This document shows positions 38,060 through 51,200 of a stretch of DNA of 64,000 nucleotides, one piece after another. Numbering within the stretch: position 1 is the first letter of the stretch; every line of letters begins with the position of its first letter. This DNA comes from Metopolophium dirhodum (lineage: Eukaryota; Arthropoda; Insecta; Hemiptera; Aphididae): NCBI RefSeq assembly GCF_019925205.1, contig NC_083560.1:3596001-3660000 (forward strand). The letters are read 5' to 3'. A program made the position numbers and the translations under genes. The notes beneath the pieces were generated by a model that was given only the letters and a program-made list of their open reading frames with translations, was not told the origin of the DNA and did no database searches.

Positions 38060-38985
38060 TCATTACTTTTGTAGGTAAAGATCATGGTACTGACTTTGTT
38101 CGAACTTGCCGCCGTTTTCATTACGCCGTGTGGCAACCGGTCCGCGAGACAGCGCATCGCGCGGCCCGTGGACGCCGCCGGCGACACTAAATTGTCTTTC
38201 TGTAATTCTGTTGCGCTCGACTGCTCGAGTCGAGCTATCGCGTCCGGCCATCTCCAGCCCCTGCGCGTTCACCTCGTGTCGCGTATCTATTAAGTTTCAA
38301 GTGCGTTGTTGGTTTTCGGCGGCCGTGTCCACCGTGTACGGTTTTGCGCGGTTGTTGTCGCCGACGTTGTACCGACTGTCGTCGATCCGTCACCAATTGT
38401 GTCCAGTATTATAATCGGGTCTCGCGTGTTCACCGCGCAATACCTACACGTCTGTGGTGGTTCGCTGTGCGTTTTGGTCAGTTTATCGATAGAGACCTGG
38501 GCCCGACGCGCTGCAGTCCACGACGAATTAGGCGAGTTGGTATCGTGTGTGTGCAATTCGTCGCCCACCGTCGAAGTTGGAGTTTCCGCGTATCTCGTAC
38601 GACGCCGTCCATATCGCTGGGATTACGTAACATGGAGCGTTACGTAATCCGGTCCTTCGTCGTCGTCCAGCGCCCGCCGCCGATAGTCACCGCCGCTCAC
38701 CGCTCATCTGCGTGTCTTCGACATCGTCGCTGCAGCTGTTGCAGTCACCGCCGCCGATACACCGCCCCACCGCGGCGCATGTGCCATCAGGTAATTTATT
38801 ATTATTATCATTGTTATTTATCGTTGTTATTATACTTATTATTATTGGAATTTGCGCTCGGGAAGAAACGTCTTCACCGGCCAACATTCGCACACTTGTG
38901 TTATTTAATATATTATTGTCAATTATTTAAAGCGTATTATTATTTATATATATATATTGGTTACCTATCCATACCCAGGGGGGCA
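38060..38985 (-). repeat. R3 family copy (reverse) with a GC-rich body
   Basis: 38785-38985 is the inverse of the R3 modules at 12.8 and 21.9 kb (inverse of GAAGACGT.TCTTCCCGAGCG and GGATAGGTAACC). GGCAACCGGTCCGCGAGAC at 38133 is the inverse of the other module end (GTCTCACGGACCGGTTGCC at 22028). The roughly 650-bp GC-rich body between them is absent from the other copies. That body is open in several frames on both strands because stop codons are rare in GC-rich DNA. I recognise no protein. A donor-like CAG|GTAATT lies at 38791. Confidence 0.55.
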
Positions 38986-39374
38986 TTAAGGGTTTATATA
39001 TTTGGGGGGGGGGGAATGTGTATTTTATGAATGTATATGAAAGTATAAAAAACTTACAGGTAAGTACTTACTATACCTACAGGCTACATAGAAATATTAT
39101 TAAACTAATTAGTAAATATCTATTTAGAACATGGAACAATAATCCTTTCTTTTTAATAGTACCGGAAATTGGAATATTTATTATATTTCATTAACTATTA
39201 AATACCTACCTAGTAAGTAATTCCTATATATTTTTAGTTATTTATGGAGTGCCTATGTATTAAGCATTGACTTGTAATAATAAATGTATCTTTATTAACA
39301 ATAAAATATTATTACTTATTATAAAACTATTTAAATGACAAATATTGGAGAATAGTAATTAAAATATTTTTTTT

Positions 39375-39605
39375 TCTTATTTTTTTGTTCACAAACTCTT
39401 TTATAATACTTGACCAATCAATACTTCTAAGCATCTCATTTTATATTGACAACTATGAAAGGGAAGATATTTTATCTTGAGATAAGGTAGATTTTAAATA
39501 ATTTTTAACGCGTTTGAGCACTGACAATTATTGTTCCCCTCTCGCATTGATGCAAGGCATACAAGCAAAGATTCTTAAAATTATAAGAACATTGTAAATA
39601 ATTGC
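39375..39605 (-). pseudogene. hAT transposase C-terminal remnant
   Basis: The minus strand reads, across three in-frame stops, ILRIFACMPCINARGEQ, LSVLKRVKNYLKSTLSQDKI, then SSLSxLSIxNEMLRSIDWSS and IIKEFVNKK. This matches the hAT dimerisation domain (N-A-x-G-E-R-S-F; L-K-x-I-K-N-Y-L-R-S-T). The first key Arg is replaced by Gln followed by a stop, so it is dead. Confidence 0.65.
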
Positions 39606-40545
39606 CAAATTTATAAATAATACTTCGATAATCTGGAAATGTGAGAATTTTGAGTGTATTAATTGTAGTATATTACGAGTAATACTGCAGTAATAGCACA
39701 CCCGTTGTTAATGTTGTTATAGTGTTATATAGTGTTTTTATTAGACTATGGAAAAATTATATAATTTTTGACTAATTTTCAATCACCCTTGTTCTATTTT
39801 TATGAAAACTATAATTTATTTATTCATAGTTTTCTTAGAGATTTAAAACTATTTTAGGTAGTTTTTAGGTATTAATTATATTTTATAATATTACATTTAT
39901 TAATGTAATTCCTACTTAGCTGAACTGGTGTATTATATATTTATACATTCAAAGATAATACAGTTTACGCCGTTATTAAAATTTAATAGATATTTTTAAC
40001 AACTTAAATAAAACAAATTAGATTTAGATTTAAAAAGATAATGTTTTTATGAATTTCTAACTCGAAATAATTTGCACATTTTCGTGATTCTTATGTGTTA
40101 GGACAAAAATCCAACTTTAAATGCTTATAAATACAGAGCGGATTTTGAGATTCTTAAAAGCTTAACATTCTCTAAATATTCTTTAAACTTATAAATATGC
40201 AGTTAATATGATTTTTTTTTACAAAAAAAATGTAGTTGTATAAGTTATTATGTATAAGTAAAATGCTAATACAAAACAAATATATGTACTAAAGAATTTT
40301 ATTAAAATTGTATTGTTATCATCATTATTATTTTATTAAAACCAAAAACGTAATTCGACGCCTCAGTTTGAAACTGCAACAACTCGAGTTATAACAAATC
40401 CGAGTTATGTACACCATCTTATGAAGATTTCAGTTCAAGAACGCAATAAAATATAGTTACCTAAATTATTGACCACGAGAGAGCATTTTCAATATTATAA
40501 TTTACATTACGTTACACAGAGAAACAATATAGAAAACATGGGAAT

Positions 40546-41675
40546 AGGACGTTTCGGCAATATGTCAATTCGACGATGTCCGTTTCGGCGCGTGCCGTTT
40601 TGGCGATATGGCAATAATTTACTTATCTGTAACATAGTCTCGCCGTATGGTATAGAAATGTTATCTTTATCGATATGGATGATCTGATAATTTAAAAAAA
40701 GACCTTCATTGCGAATCTCAAAAAAATTTTAGCCGTGCGTGACACGTACTATGAAAATCTTGTGTCGGGAAATAGTCCTCGAAGGAAGTTGAAAAAATTT
40801 CAAGACAGATAAAAGATTAGTAAATAATTATGATAGGCAAAATAAAATGATATTTCTAAGAGGCAGTCCCTAAAATTGTGTGTAGTACGGCACAATTTGT
40901 ATAGTACGAAAAGTGTATAGTGTGTAGTACGAAATTGAAAAGTGTGTTATTCTAATTAAACCTTTATAATAATATAATGTATAATTTTATATCTTCACAT
41001 TTTTTTTATATTTTAATGGTTTTTTGCCAAACCACATTTTAATTATTATCTACTACACAGACACACAGTAAACAATATTTTGTGTTGTTATGCCTTCTAC
41101 TCTTATTATAGTTATTATTATGACGAAATAACTATTAAATAATTATTTCGTCATGGTTATTATTATTCATTGTTAGGTATTAAGAGTAGCTATTTTTATT
41201 ACTATCAGCCTAGTAGTGAACGGTGGTATATATTATACTAGTGTTTGTCTAGAAATAATTTAGATTTGACCGATTTGGGAATATTATGTGTGTAGTACGG
41301 AAATTTGGATATTTAAGAGGCATAGCAAATAATATTGCTTAAAAATAAAATAAAATAAAGGGACTGTGGTATACAGATATCTATATACATTTTACTATAT
41401 TAATTTAGTAATTATAAGTAATAAATTATTTAAGTATAAAACTATAAAGATTTTTATTTATTTAAGATTTAAAGTGACTGTGGTATTTATACATTTTTAA
41501 CTGTATTACCTATAAATAATTATAATTATTTTAACTTATTTATGATTTAAAATTACTTATTATATTATATACTACGTTTTTACATTATATTCCTTTTTTT
41601 TTTTGCTATTAATTTTCGCCGAAATGGTCACTCGCCGAAACGGACATCGTCGAATCGCCCGCGCCGAAACGTCCT
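40546..41675. mobile_element. 1.1-kb non-autonomous DNA transposon with TTTCGGC-rich ends
   Basis: Left end AGGACGTTTCGGC, then TCGACGATGTCCGTTTCGGC; the right end is its inverse (CCGAAACGGACATCGTCGAA … CGAAACGTCCT). Inverted repeats extend about 60 bp with mismatches. The interior holds repeated GTGTGTAGTACG motifs (about 40880-40935 and 41288). No transposase frame. No clear target duplication. Confidence 0.65.
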
Positions 41676-42917
41676 AGATCCAGAAAACACATACCCAAAG
41701 AACCAATTATTTTATATATTATATAGTTAGTCATAAATTTATATATATATTAAAATATAGAACAAAACGCGATTTTAAATCTTGACGAAATAGCACCATA
41801 TATGACATTATATGCATTTACTATTTAGATATGATCGCAAACGAACAAATCGAAATTAAACATGCTAACATACGTGATTAATATTATTGTATTTTATTTG
41901 CTCGTGACTGAACATTCGTCTTTATTTCGTATAGGTATGCAATGTATATTGTATATAATGATATTGATAAATGTAACGCCCCTGAGCACCATTCCTTTAG
42001 TGAAAAGTATATTATTAGGATATCATAAATAAAATTAAAGTTTGAGATCAGTTTGAGAATATTAGGATTTTTTTTTCATTTAATTATAAAAAATTATTGA
42101 AGTATGCTATAAAAAAATTAAAACGCTACGACACAGATAAAGTTGTTCCCTATGCGCTGTGAAATTTCGGTAATTCTACTATAAATGCCAAGGGAGTGGT
42201 TCTATCCCGCGCAAAACAGTTTTTTGCTGTGTTGTACTTTTGTAAGACAGAGACAACGCATACGGGTATCACGTCCTCTTAACTTTTAACTTAGGTATTA
42301 ACTCGTTAATACCCAGCCTTACATTTTATGATATAGAATCGAAAATAGCATCACCAAGAATTATTTATTATCTGTATTAGTTAGCCATTTCAATTAATTA
42401 AACAGCAAAACTAGTTACCAGTTCAGTTGTTGTCGATTTTTATTTCTAGTTTTTCATGAACACAAGCACTTACTAACACACAATAGACATTTAATGCTGT
42501 GGTTACCTATTTAATGTACCTAATTCGTCTGTCAACATTGTTAATGGTGGTTAGTTGGGCACGGTAAATCCAATAGATTACAATGAATTATAAACTAACA
42601 AACATGAATATTATGTTCTTAAAATATGCGTCATGCACTTAAAATTAATAAATTTCATTAAAAATAATTATAAAACAAATTACCTACAGCTAAATGTTTA
42701 TTTATTAATTTATTATCGCTTATCTAATTATAATTTCCATTGGCCTAAATTCTAATATTATTCTAATAATAAATATTTCTAATTTTTGGATGAGTCTCGT
42801 ATGGTATAGGTGAATATTTAGTGCCTATAGGTATTATTGTAAATTCGTAGATTTTAGTCGGATTGGTTTTAGTTCGGCCTTACATATTATTATACAATAT
42901 TTCGTTTAGTCGACTTC

Positions 42918-43020
42918 AGGGGTATGAATACCGATGGTTTTTAAGGTGTTCAATATAACCAATTTTTATTTGTGTGCATGCAGGTCGTGTAAATTGTGTG
43001 CGTAGTAAGTGATCATTAAA
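42918..43020 (+). repeat. Fragment related to the TTAA element at 46.8 kb
   Basis: GGGGTATGAATACCGATGG followed by TTTGTGTGCATGCAGGTCGT and GTGTGCGTAGTAAGTGATC aligns with 46816-46915. Truncated. Elsewhere in 41.7-43.4 kb a patch at 42235-42290 (TTTGTAAGACAGAGACAACG, then CACGTCCTCTTAA) matches 55185-55222. Confidence 0.5.
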
Positions 43021-43384
43021 GTCTATACCATTTTAAATGATATAATATGTACCTACCAACGAGCATATAGTAAATATTATAAAAATAATATTAACGTTAA
43101 ATAAGTATACAAAATTCGTGAACAGATCTACAAACATCTGCGATGAGATGAAACCCAACAATTATTATTGAACCGTCGAAAAGTAAGTGATCGAGTGGTA
43201 AGGGAGGAGGGTGAAACAATATACCTTGGTATTTAAAACATCTATGTTTTGCTGATTATATGACACCGTTGTCGCTCGTCCAAGTCAGTAAAATAATTGT
43301 CACTTGTCGGTGAGCTTTTTTACGCCGTGTTATTATATTTTAGCAACCCATTGTTTACGATTAAAAAGTTAATGCATTTTATAA

Positions 43385-44160
43385 TGCTTATAATCTAAAA
43401 ATAATAACAATTGTTGTATTGGAACAAATGCAGTTTAGTTCCCACGTGATTTTTTCGATTTTTTTTTTTTTTAATGTGTGTTTTAAAGTACCAAATACAA
43501 AAGTCCAATTCCAAAATGCTCGCATTTTTTTACTTAAAAAGTTATACCAAAAAAACAGTAAATTTTTCAAAAATACGTGATATCCACGATAAAAACATCG
43601 AAAAAAATTTTTTGATTATTTTTAAAAATTGTATGATTTTTTATGATGGATGGAAATATGCAAATATATTTTAATAATCGTATTAGCTGTTTAAAAACTC
43701 GTAAATTGAAACCAACATTTACACAATATCACAACTCGATATCACAATGTGATATTAATATCCCTCGGCAGTGACTGCGCGTGTATCGGCACTCGTCGCT
43801 TCGCTCCACAAATTGAAAATATCCCCCGACGTGCTATGTAAAACCACCTCATATAGGTCACACTAGTCACAGATATATTAATTTACATTTTTCATCAAAA
43901 CTACTTTAGAGAATATTATAACAAGATAAAATAACATAATTAATAAGAGGTGACAATCCAATACGAAAACTTAGGAAAGCAAAGTGCGTGAATAAATACG
44001 TAAAATCGTAAATTTTGGAAAAATATAACTTCCAAAATAATCGTTTGCGAGAATTTTTGAATTAGACTTTTGTATTCAGTGCTTTATAACACACATTTTT
44101 GGTAGAAAAAAGTCGAAAAAATTGCATGGGAACTAAACTGCATTTATACCGTTCTATTAA
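43385..44160. repeat. Long inverted repeat, about 180-bp arms
   Basis: The left arm 43385-43570 and the right arm 43975-44160 are inverse copies: for example AGTTTAGTTCCCACGTGATT against inverse GGGAACTAAACTGCATTT, and AAAGTCCAATTCCAAAATGC against GAATTAGACTTTTGTATTC. The roughly 400-bp centre includes a GC-richer stretch (43765-43840). Fold-back transposon likely. The small open frames here are by-products. Confidence 0.65.
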
Positions 44161-44224
44161 TTTGTTGCCTCATTGTAATTTTGTTGAATTTAGGTTTTGC
44201 TATTTAGTTAAAAAATATGATATT

Positions 44225-44660
44225 GAAATAATTATGGGGTGGTGGTGGGTGGGGGAGGAGGTCCAGACCCCCTGGACCCCCCTCAGAAACAGCCTTGCCT
44301 ATGGGATATGACCAATAACTATATTACATATATATTATAGTCTATAATATTAATGTTTATTGCAATCATTATTGAACTGTCCGTTCAATCTTCCTAACAA
44401 ATTAAGAATCCAATTTATATGAATAATATACGTAACCCAAAACTAGTAAACTACAATAAAATTTAAAAATATTCTTTTCAAATAAACGTCCTAATAAAAC
44501 CTGTGAATATTGTTAAGCTTTAATAACTTTTTGTTGAATGCTAATAAATATTTTTTAAAAAAGTGGATAAGTTGGTGTCGCTTGCTGTACAGTAGGTCAG
44601 AAGTGGGTCACTGTAATTGTATGGTATTAAATTTGAATGTGGACATGTAGATACATAAAA
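44225..44660 (-). repeat. Transposon ends: G/C-run motif and reversed R1 block
   Basis: GGTCCAGACCCCCTGGACCC at 44261 is the kind of palindromic G/C tail found at transposon ends. 44570-44640 is the reverse of the R1 block at 29155-29215 (TACAGTAGGTCAGAAGTGGG, then TCACTGTAAT). Confidence 0.5.
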
Positions 44661-45268
44661 TGTATTTTATTCTAGCATCCTGGTGAAAAGTTCAAACTAC
44701 ACCGCTAGGTACTTTAATTATACATAGCTCAATAGCTGTCATACGCGCAAAATATGGCCCAAATACTACCCAAAAGCGAATAAAACACGAATTTTGAGCA
44801 CAAACCAATTATGTTTTAAACTACGTCCATGCGAAAATAATATATATTTTACTGCCGAGTGCGTATACACAGAACGGGTTTTGTAATTGGATGCGTATCA
44901 ATTAGTATTAATATAAATTGTAACTAAATGATTCACCTAACGAAAATAAAATATATGCTTAACAATAGGTAGGTAATTAATACTTGATGCTTAATTAATC
45001 TGAGAAATCATTATTATATTTTAAATAAACAATAAATTAAATTAAACACATTTTTATAACTGAATAAGTAATTAGCTACAATACATAAAACTGTGTAGAA
45101 ACTATTAGATTTCATTTCTGATTGATGAATCAAATTAGTAATTACCTAGCTTATATTATAATATACATTTAAGAAAATAAAATGATGTGAAAAAAATCTA
45201 TCTATTGTCTTCAATTGTATAACTTGCCACATAGTATACGTCATTTAACTTGAACATTATCACAATAT

Positions 45269-48200
45269 TTAATCATTGTCATCATCTGAAATTAAATCAA
45301 TACCTGCAAAATGTCAAAATAAATATATATACTCAATCTTATCAATACTAAATAAAAAACAATATTCGCACAATCTATTTAAATTTTAAACATCATATGC
45401 AATATCAATATTATAAATTTGATATATTCTGAAAAATATGCGTTTATATTTTCTAGATTCTAGTATTCATACAGATTAAAAAAAATGCATTTTCCATATT
45501 TTTCTTTTATAAGAGTAACCTCATAGAAATAGGTTATGGAAATTGGCAATGCTAACGCGCACTGAACTTCACTTCATTATTTCAATCGCCTAGCTAATAT
45601 TAGTATGCCATTTTCCGCCCATGTACAATTGTCGAAAACTAATGTAAATGAAAACCGATTTAATTGAGAGTATGGCATGTCAATCTTAAAGTATTAACTG
45701 GGCCTATTCATTCTGGGCCTGATGGAACAGGATAAAAATTGATCGCTTCCTGAAGTGACTCTTATATGAGACGTTGTATAGTATAATAACATACAATTTA
45801 AATTATACTGAATATTATCATACGTATATATCATACATAATATTTTATTACCTATATATTATAAGTATTTAATAATATTTTAATTAGAATACTTACTCAT
45901 TGAGTGGTTTGCAAAAACAGGATATCCATGCCTGTTAAAAAAATCACTCATAAATCCTTCTTGAATTGATCCGTAACTAGATATTATTGGCAACTGTATT
46001 TGAGGCATTTGCTCATCTTGTTGTTCATCGTCAGATATACACTAAAAATAGTTGAACAATTATAGTATAAAAATATATTATTTGGTAGTTAACAGACTGG
46101 TAGGTAATTTAAGCAATTAAAAGCATGTATTTACATATCCAAACGCTATGTTATCTGAATATCTATAAGCGCTGTAGTAATTATGTTGACATGTATAATT
46201 ACATATTTTCTGTATACTATATTATAATAAATATTAAATAAAATTTAGAAAAACGTGTTTACAAATAGAATGTCCAAATGTAAATTAATACAATTACATA
46301 GATTAGTAAATTTTTTTATAAAAATTAGCTCAAATATTAACTTATAAAATTGCAAGAATGGAAAGTAAAAATATGTTGTATACGAAATAGATAATTATTA
46401 TTAAAATACTCATGTCTAAAAGCACACTATTATTGAATAAGATTTCCAATTAAATATAAAATTTTTTTAACATTAATAATTCAAATTATCCACTTGTATT
46501 GTGTTATATTGGTACTTAGACAATATTGTCAATGTGTAAACTATTGTAAACATAAGCTGTTCAAAGCTAGTATCAATGTATATAGTAGTACATTTGGCTA
46601 AAATGTAATATATGGTAAATTAGTATGTGGGCCGGTACTTTTTTATTCTCCTGGGCCGAAGTCCCCCCTCCCCTTTCTGCCTCAATTTTTATTTGTTTTG
46701 AAAACAATGATAAAAAAATAATAATAACAATGTGTTTTAATATACTATTTGACTATAACGACTTATGTTTGTGGGTTATATTTTGTGATTATAGTATATA
46801 ATAATATGCTATTAAGAGGTAAGAATATCGACCGTTTCTAAAGATTTCAATATAGGCAATTTTCTATTTGTGTGCATGTGGGTCGTGTAAATGTGTGCGT
46901 AGTAAGAGATCTGTGAGTGACTGTGTATAAAATAAATAGCGGAGCGCTCCGGCATGACGTGTCCACACATGTCAGTAACAGTAACAGTATTTTCTATAAT
47001 AAGGAGAATATGTGTATTTACTATCAAATCGCTCAATAAACTATATTATTGGAAATACAAAAATAAATTTTCATAGAATTTTTTAATACTATTCATACCC
47101 CTTAAACTAATGTATTTACTATTATTAATACAGCGTAAGTAGGTTGATTTAATTTTAAGAGCTTATGTTATAAATTAATATTTAAGCTAATTTTATAAGA
47201 AAATAAATATGTTATCTTGCAGGTAATCTACATGATTGAATTATTTTGCATTTTAGCCAATATTTTATTTCTTATTATTATTAAAATGTTTTTCATGTAG
47301 TTTATAAGTTATCTAACCTAAAATAATTCTAACCTAACCAGAGCAGACGCTGAATGTACATTTTTTATAATACTAAGCATGTTAATTATACTGTGTAGTA
47401 TACTAGTATCCGATATACACAGTAGTTGCTGATTTATATTACGACTCATAACACTGTTATACATAACATATAATATGGTCAAACTTTTTATTATATCCTA
47501 TAATATATCCTATCTTATTATAATATACATTTAGCTTCAATATAATATCTGTGTACTTCAACCACAACATAAACTAGAAATCGGCTGAAAATATTTTAAG
47601 TGTATTACCTGTACACTGCTATTACTATCATTGCTGTCATCTGAATCCAATATAAGTAGTGTTTAAAAATTTCATGAAATTTAAAAAAATGAAATATTTC
47701 ATGAAATATTTCAAATATGTGAAATATTTCAGTATTTTAATAAATTTTGTTTTTTTTTAAACAAGTTTTATTTTTATGTATGTAGTTGTCATAATTTACT
47801 TTTATAATTTTATACTACTGAAACCAATCACTAATTACCCATTACCTACTCATTAGTGATGGTTTTTTTGGTATTATACATTTAAAATAGTATTCAACAT
47901 TTTTAAATTGATAAAAAAACATACAAAAATGTTTAAATGATACTATATGTCTATATGTCTATGTCTATATTAAGTATACTAAATGCTTACATTAGTGTAC
48001 CATACACTTTTATAAAATTAAATACTTATAATAGATTTATATATACAAATATAAATGTGGTATGCAGGTAAATGGCCAAGTTTTTAATAGTTATACTAGT
48101 GATAACTAGTAGATAACTACTGAATATAGTTTAGTTTAGTAGATATACCTAAAGCCTAAAAGGAATTGATAAATTATTATAATATAATAATTTTTATAAA

Positions 48201-51200
48201 TAAAAACCATAAACATAATATAATAGTTATCATAATATTATTATTTTATGAATTTATCATATTCATAAGTTCATCTATTTCAGTACTATCCATATCAATG
48301 TCTGAGTTCTGTTCTTCTTCATTTTCCAAGTTAACACTTATAACACTACAGTCACTCTCTTTAGTATTGTCTTCACATTCAATTTCTTGTAGTAGCTCAT
48401 TATTACTGTCTTCTTCAATTTCTTCTAGTTGTAGCTCATTATAACTGTCTTCTTCAAATTCTTCTAACAGTTTTTCATAATAATCTTGCTGGGCAAGTGG
48501 TAGATTTACTTGTTTTTCTTGTTCTTCCTTCAACTACCAACAAAAATATATTTCAAATTGAATACTGTAAATAATAATGAAAATACAAACTATGTTTGAT
48601 TAATCTCACCTTTAAATTGTGTTTAACATAAACTAATTTTCCTGCTCTGCTGTTGGTAAGTCTATTTCTTTTGGACGAATGCACATCTTTATATATAATG
48701 AATGTTCTTTCGGAAGCAGCTGATGTAGCAGGTAGTGACAAAATCTTTGAGGCTAACTTTGAAAGTTCAGTAGATGAACAGTAAGCATTCCACCACACAA
48801 TTGGTTCTAAATTGACACACGCCTCCCATACATAGGTATTTGAAAAAATCCCTTCTTTAACCTACATTAAAAAATAAATTATTAACAAAATGGAAAATGT
48901 ATTTACTACAATTTATATTTTACTTATTTATTATTTTATCTCTTTGAAGAAATAAAGATTCATTGAAAAAACCATCATTTTTTAAATTTACCTTATACTG
49001 AGCGAAATCATACATGACTTTCTGTTCATCAATATCCAAACATATTGTAGATAGTCTATGAATGAATGTAGCAGCCTCAATATTTTCATCTGCAGTCAAA
49101 TTATTTCCACGATACTTTGGATGTAGTACATTTGCAGCTAAATGAATTTGTTGAACACTAAATTCTTTTCTTGATTGAATTTTATTTTTAATTATATTTT
49201 TTTCAGTCTCAAAACAAGAAACATTTTTTATACAAGTATCATATTGTTTTTTAATTTCAACAAATATCTCTGGAACAATACTGAGTTGTGGTAAATCACT
49301 TTCTATTCTTGTAATCCAGTATGCTATGGGCTTTAAAAAATTGTGTAAATTTTTTATACGGTCCCAAAATGTATCATTATTTATAAATTGTTTCACACTT
49401 GGTATAATGTCTTCTTCGCACCGCTCATCTATGTTTAAGAGTCGTATTATTTGTTTATTAGCTAAAAGACTGTTAAGAAAAACTACTACTGAACCCCATC
49501 TGGTTTGAACAGGCAACATCAGCGATTTTTTTTTATTTATACTCGATTCTTTTTGCTTTTCATTAAATATTGCGTGTAACACGTGTCGTCTTCTAATGTT
49601 ATTGACAATTGCAACTCCACCTTTTATGACTATTTGAAATGATTTTAAAGATATAATATCATTTATTAATAAACTTAATGCATGCGCAACACAGCCATAT
49701 GTTGTAATATGCTCATACTTATTATTTATTTCTCGCCAAGCTTTTTTCATATTAGCAGCATTATCAGTTACTATTCCAAATACTTTTCCTGGTCCAACTT
49801 CTTCAATAATTTCTATCATTACTTTTGCCATATAATTACCTGTATGTCTTTCAGTTAAAGTGGGTAGAGATTTATAAAACACAGGTTTGGGTGTTGTTAT
49901 TACAAAATTAATAATGCTTTCATTTCTAATATTCGACCAACCATCACACATCAACCCTAGACAGTGTGATCCAACAATAAGTTTCTCAACAAAACATTTT
50001 ATACCATTAACTTCACTGTCCAAAAGTTTATTCGATAGTTGATAAGAAGAAGGTAATACATAAGCTGGCCTTATTTTTTCAAACAGTTTCGTCCAATAAA
50101 TATTATCAAGAAGTGATAAAGGTGATCCACTTGCATAGATAGCTTTTGCTAACATTGAGTCTAGTTTTAATTTTTCATCCTTAGTTACTTTATCAACAAA
50201 TGTTTGCATCGTGGAAATATTACTCAAAGTAGATGATGTAAAAGAACTTGCAGACAAGCATTTTGTATCAGATAAAGTACTATCCCTTATTCGTTTAAAT
50301 TCTTTATTAGGGGTGGACGTGGTACCAATATTAGTGATCCAAGAGTCCAACGTATTGCAGTTATTTGAACTTGAAGTTGGCTCAGGTTCATCACATATAT
50401 TGTTTTCAATGGTATCATCAGTATTTTCCACATCATTCACTGATTGGAAAGATCCTATTAATTACAAAGAATATATCATTATATTATCAGGATTACAATT
50501 TACAATACATATAGCCCATAGGCTTTACGGTGACTAGACATACCTATTGGCTGTTAATGAATTTATAAAGACAATACCAATTTGCTTTTGGAAACTTATA
50601 CTACTGTCCTGAATAAGAGCCTTAGCACTTCAGTACATAAAAATGTATTGATTTGAAAAGATTTAATTGCAAATGGAAAAATGATTTAAATGGCCCGAAT
50701 TGATCAATTTGTAGACATTTTTAGTTTTTATCAATAAGACAATAACAAAATATGATAATTGATAAATATATGTATTATAATTTATATTATTATGACTAAT
50801 TTTTGTTATTAACACTAAATAACTAATATTTGCTAAGCAGTTTTATAATATTTGTATTGATTTATGTAATGTGTGGTCTACAAATATAAATGTAAATTCA
50901 ATCTAATAACTAAATAGGTACCTACTTAAGGTGTTGATTAAATTTTATTATTAGTGAAGTTATGTTTTTAGTCATGAAACTCACAGGATTTATTGAAAAG
51001 TAAGATTAAAAACTATATTAAGTCAATATGTTAAGTTTCAAAATAAATAAAGGTTAATAATTTATTAATGTAAGTAATATATTTTATATAATATAAATTA
51101 TAATATGTACTTTAAAAAAAAAAATATCTGGACATCTATCTAATCACCGTACCTATAGGCTATAGCCACTATAATGTCTACTTGTACAATTTTACACGGT

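Noticed and set aside
38084..39030. Several overlapping open frames up to 228 codons, both strands
   Set aside because: They arise from GC-rich DNA with few stop codons. No domain is recognisable, and they overlap each other and an R3 repeat end.
48920..48991. Continuation of the hAT transposase exon to 48924
   Set aside because: Using a donor at 48924 puts the next exon out of frame. The donor at 48992 (AQYK|VKEG) keeps the frame and matches the family.
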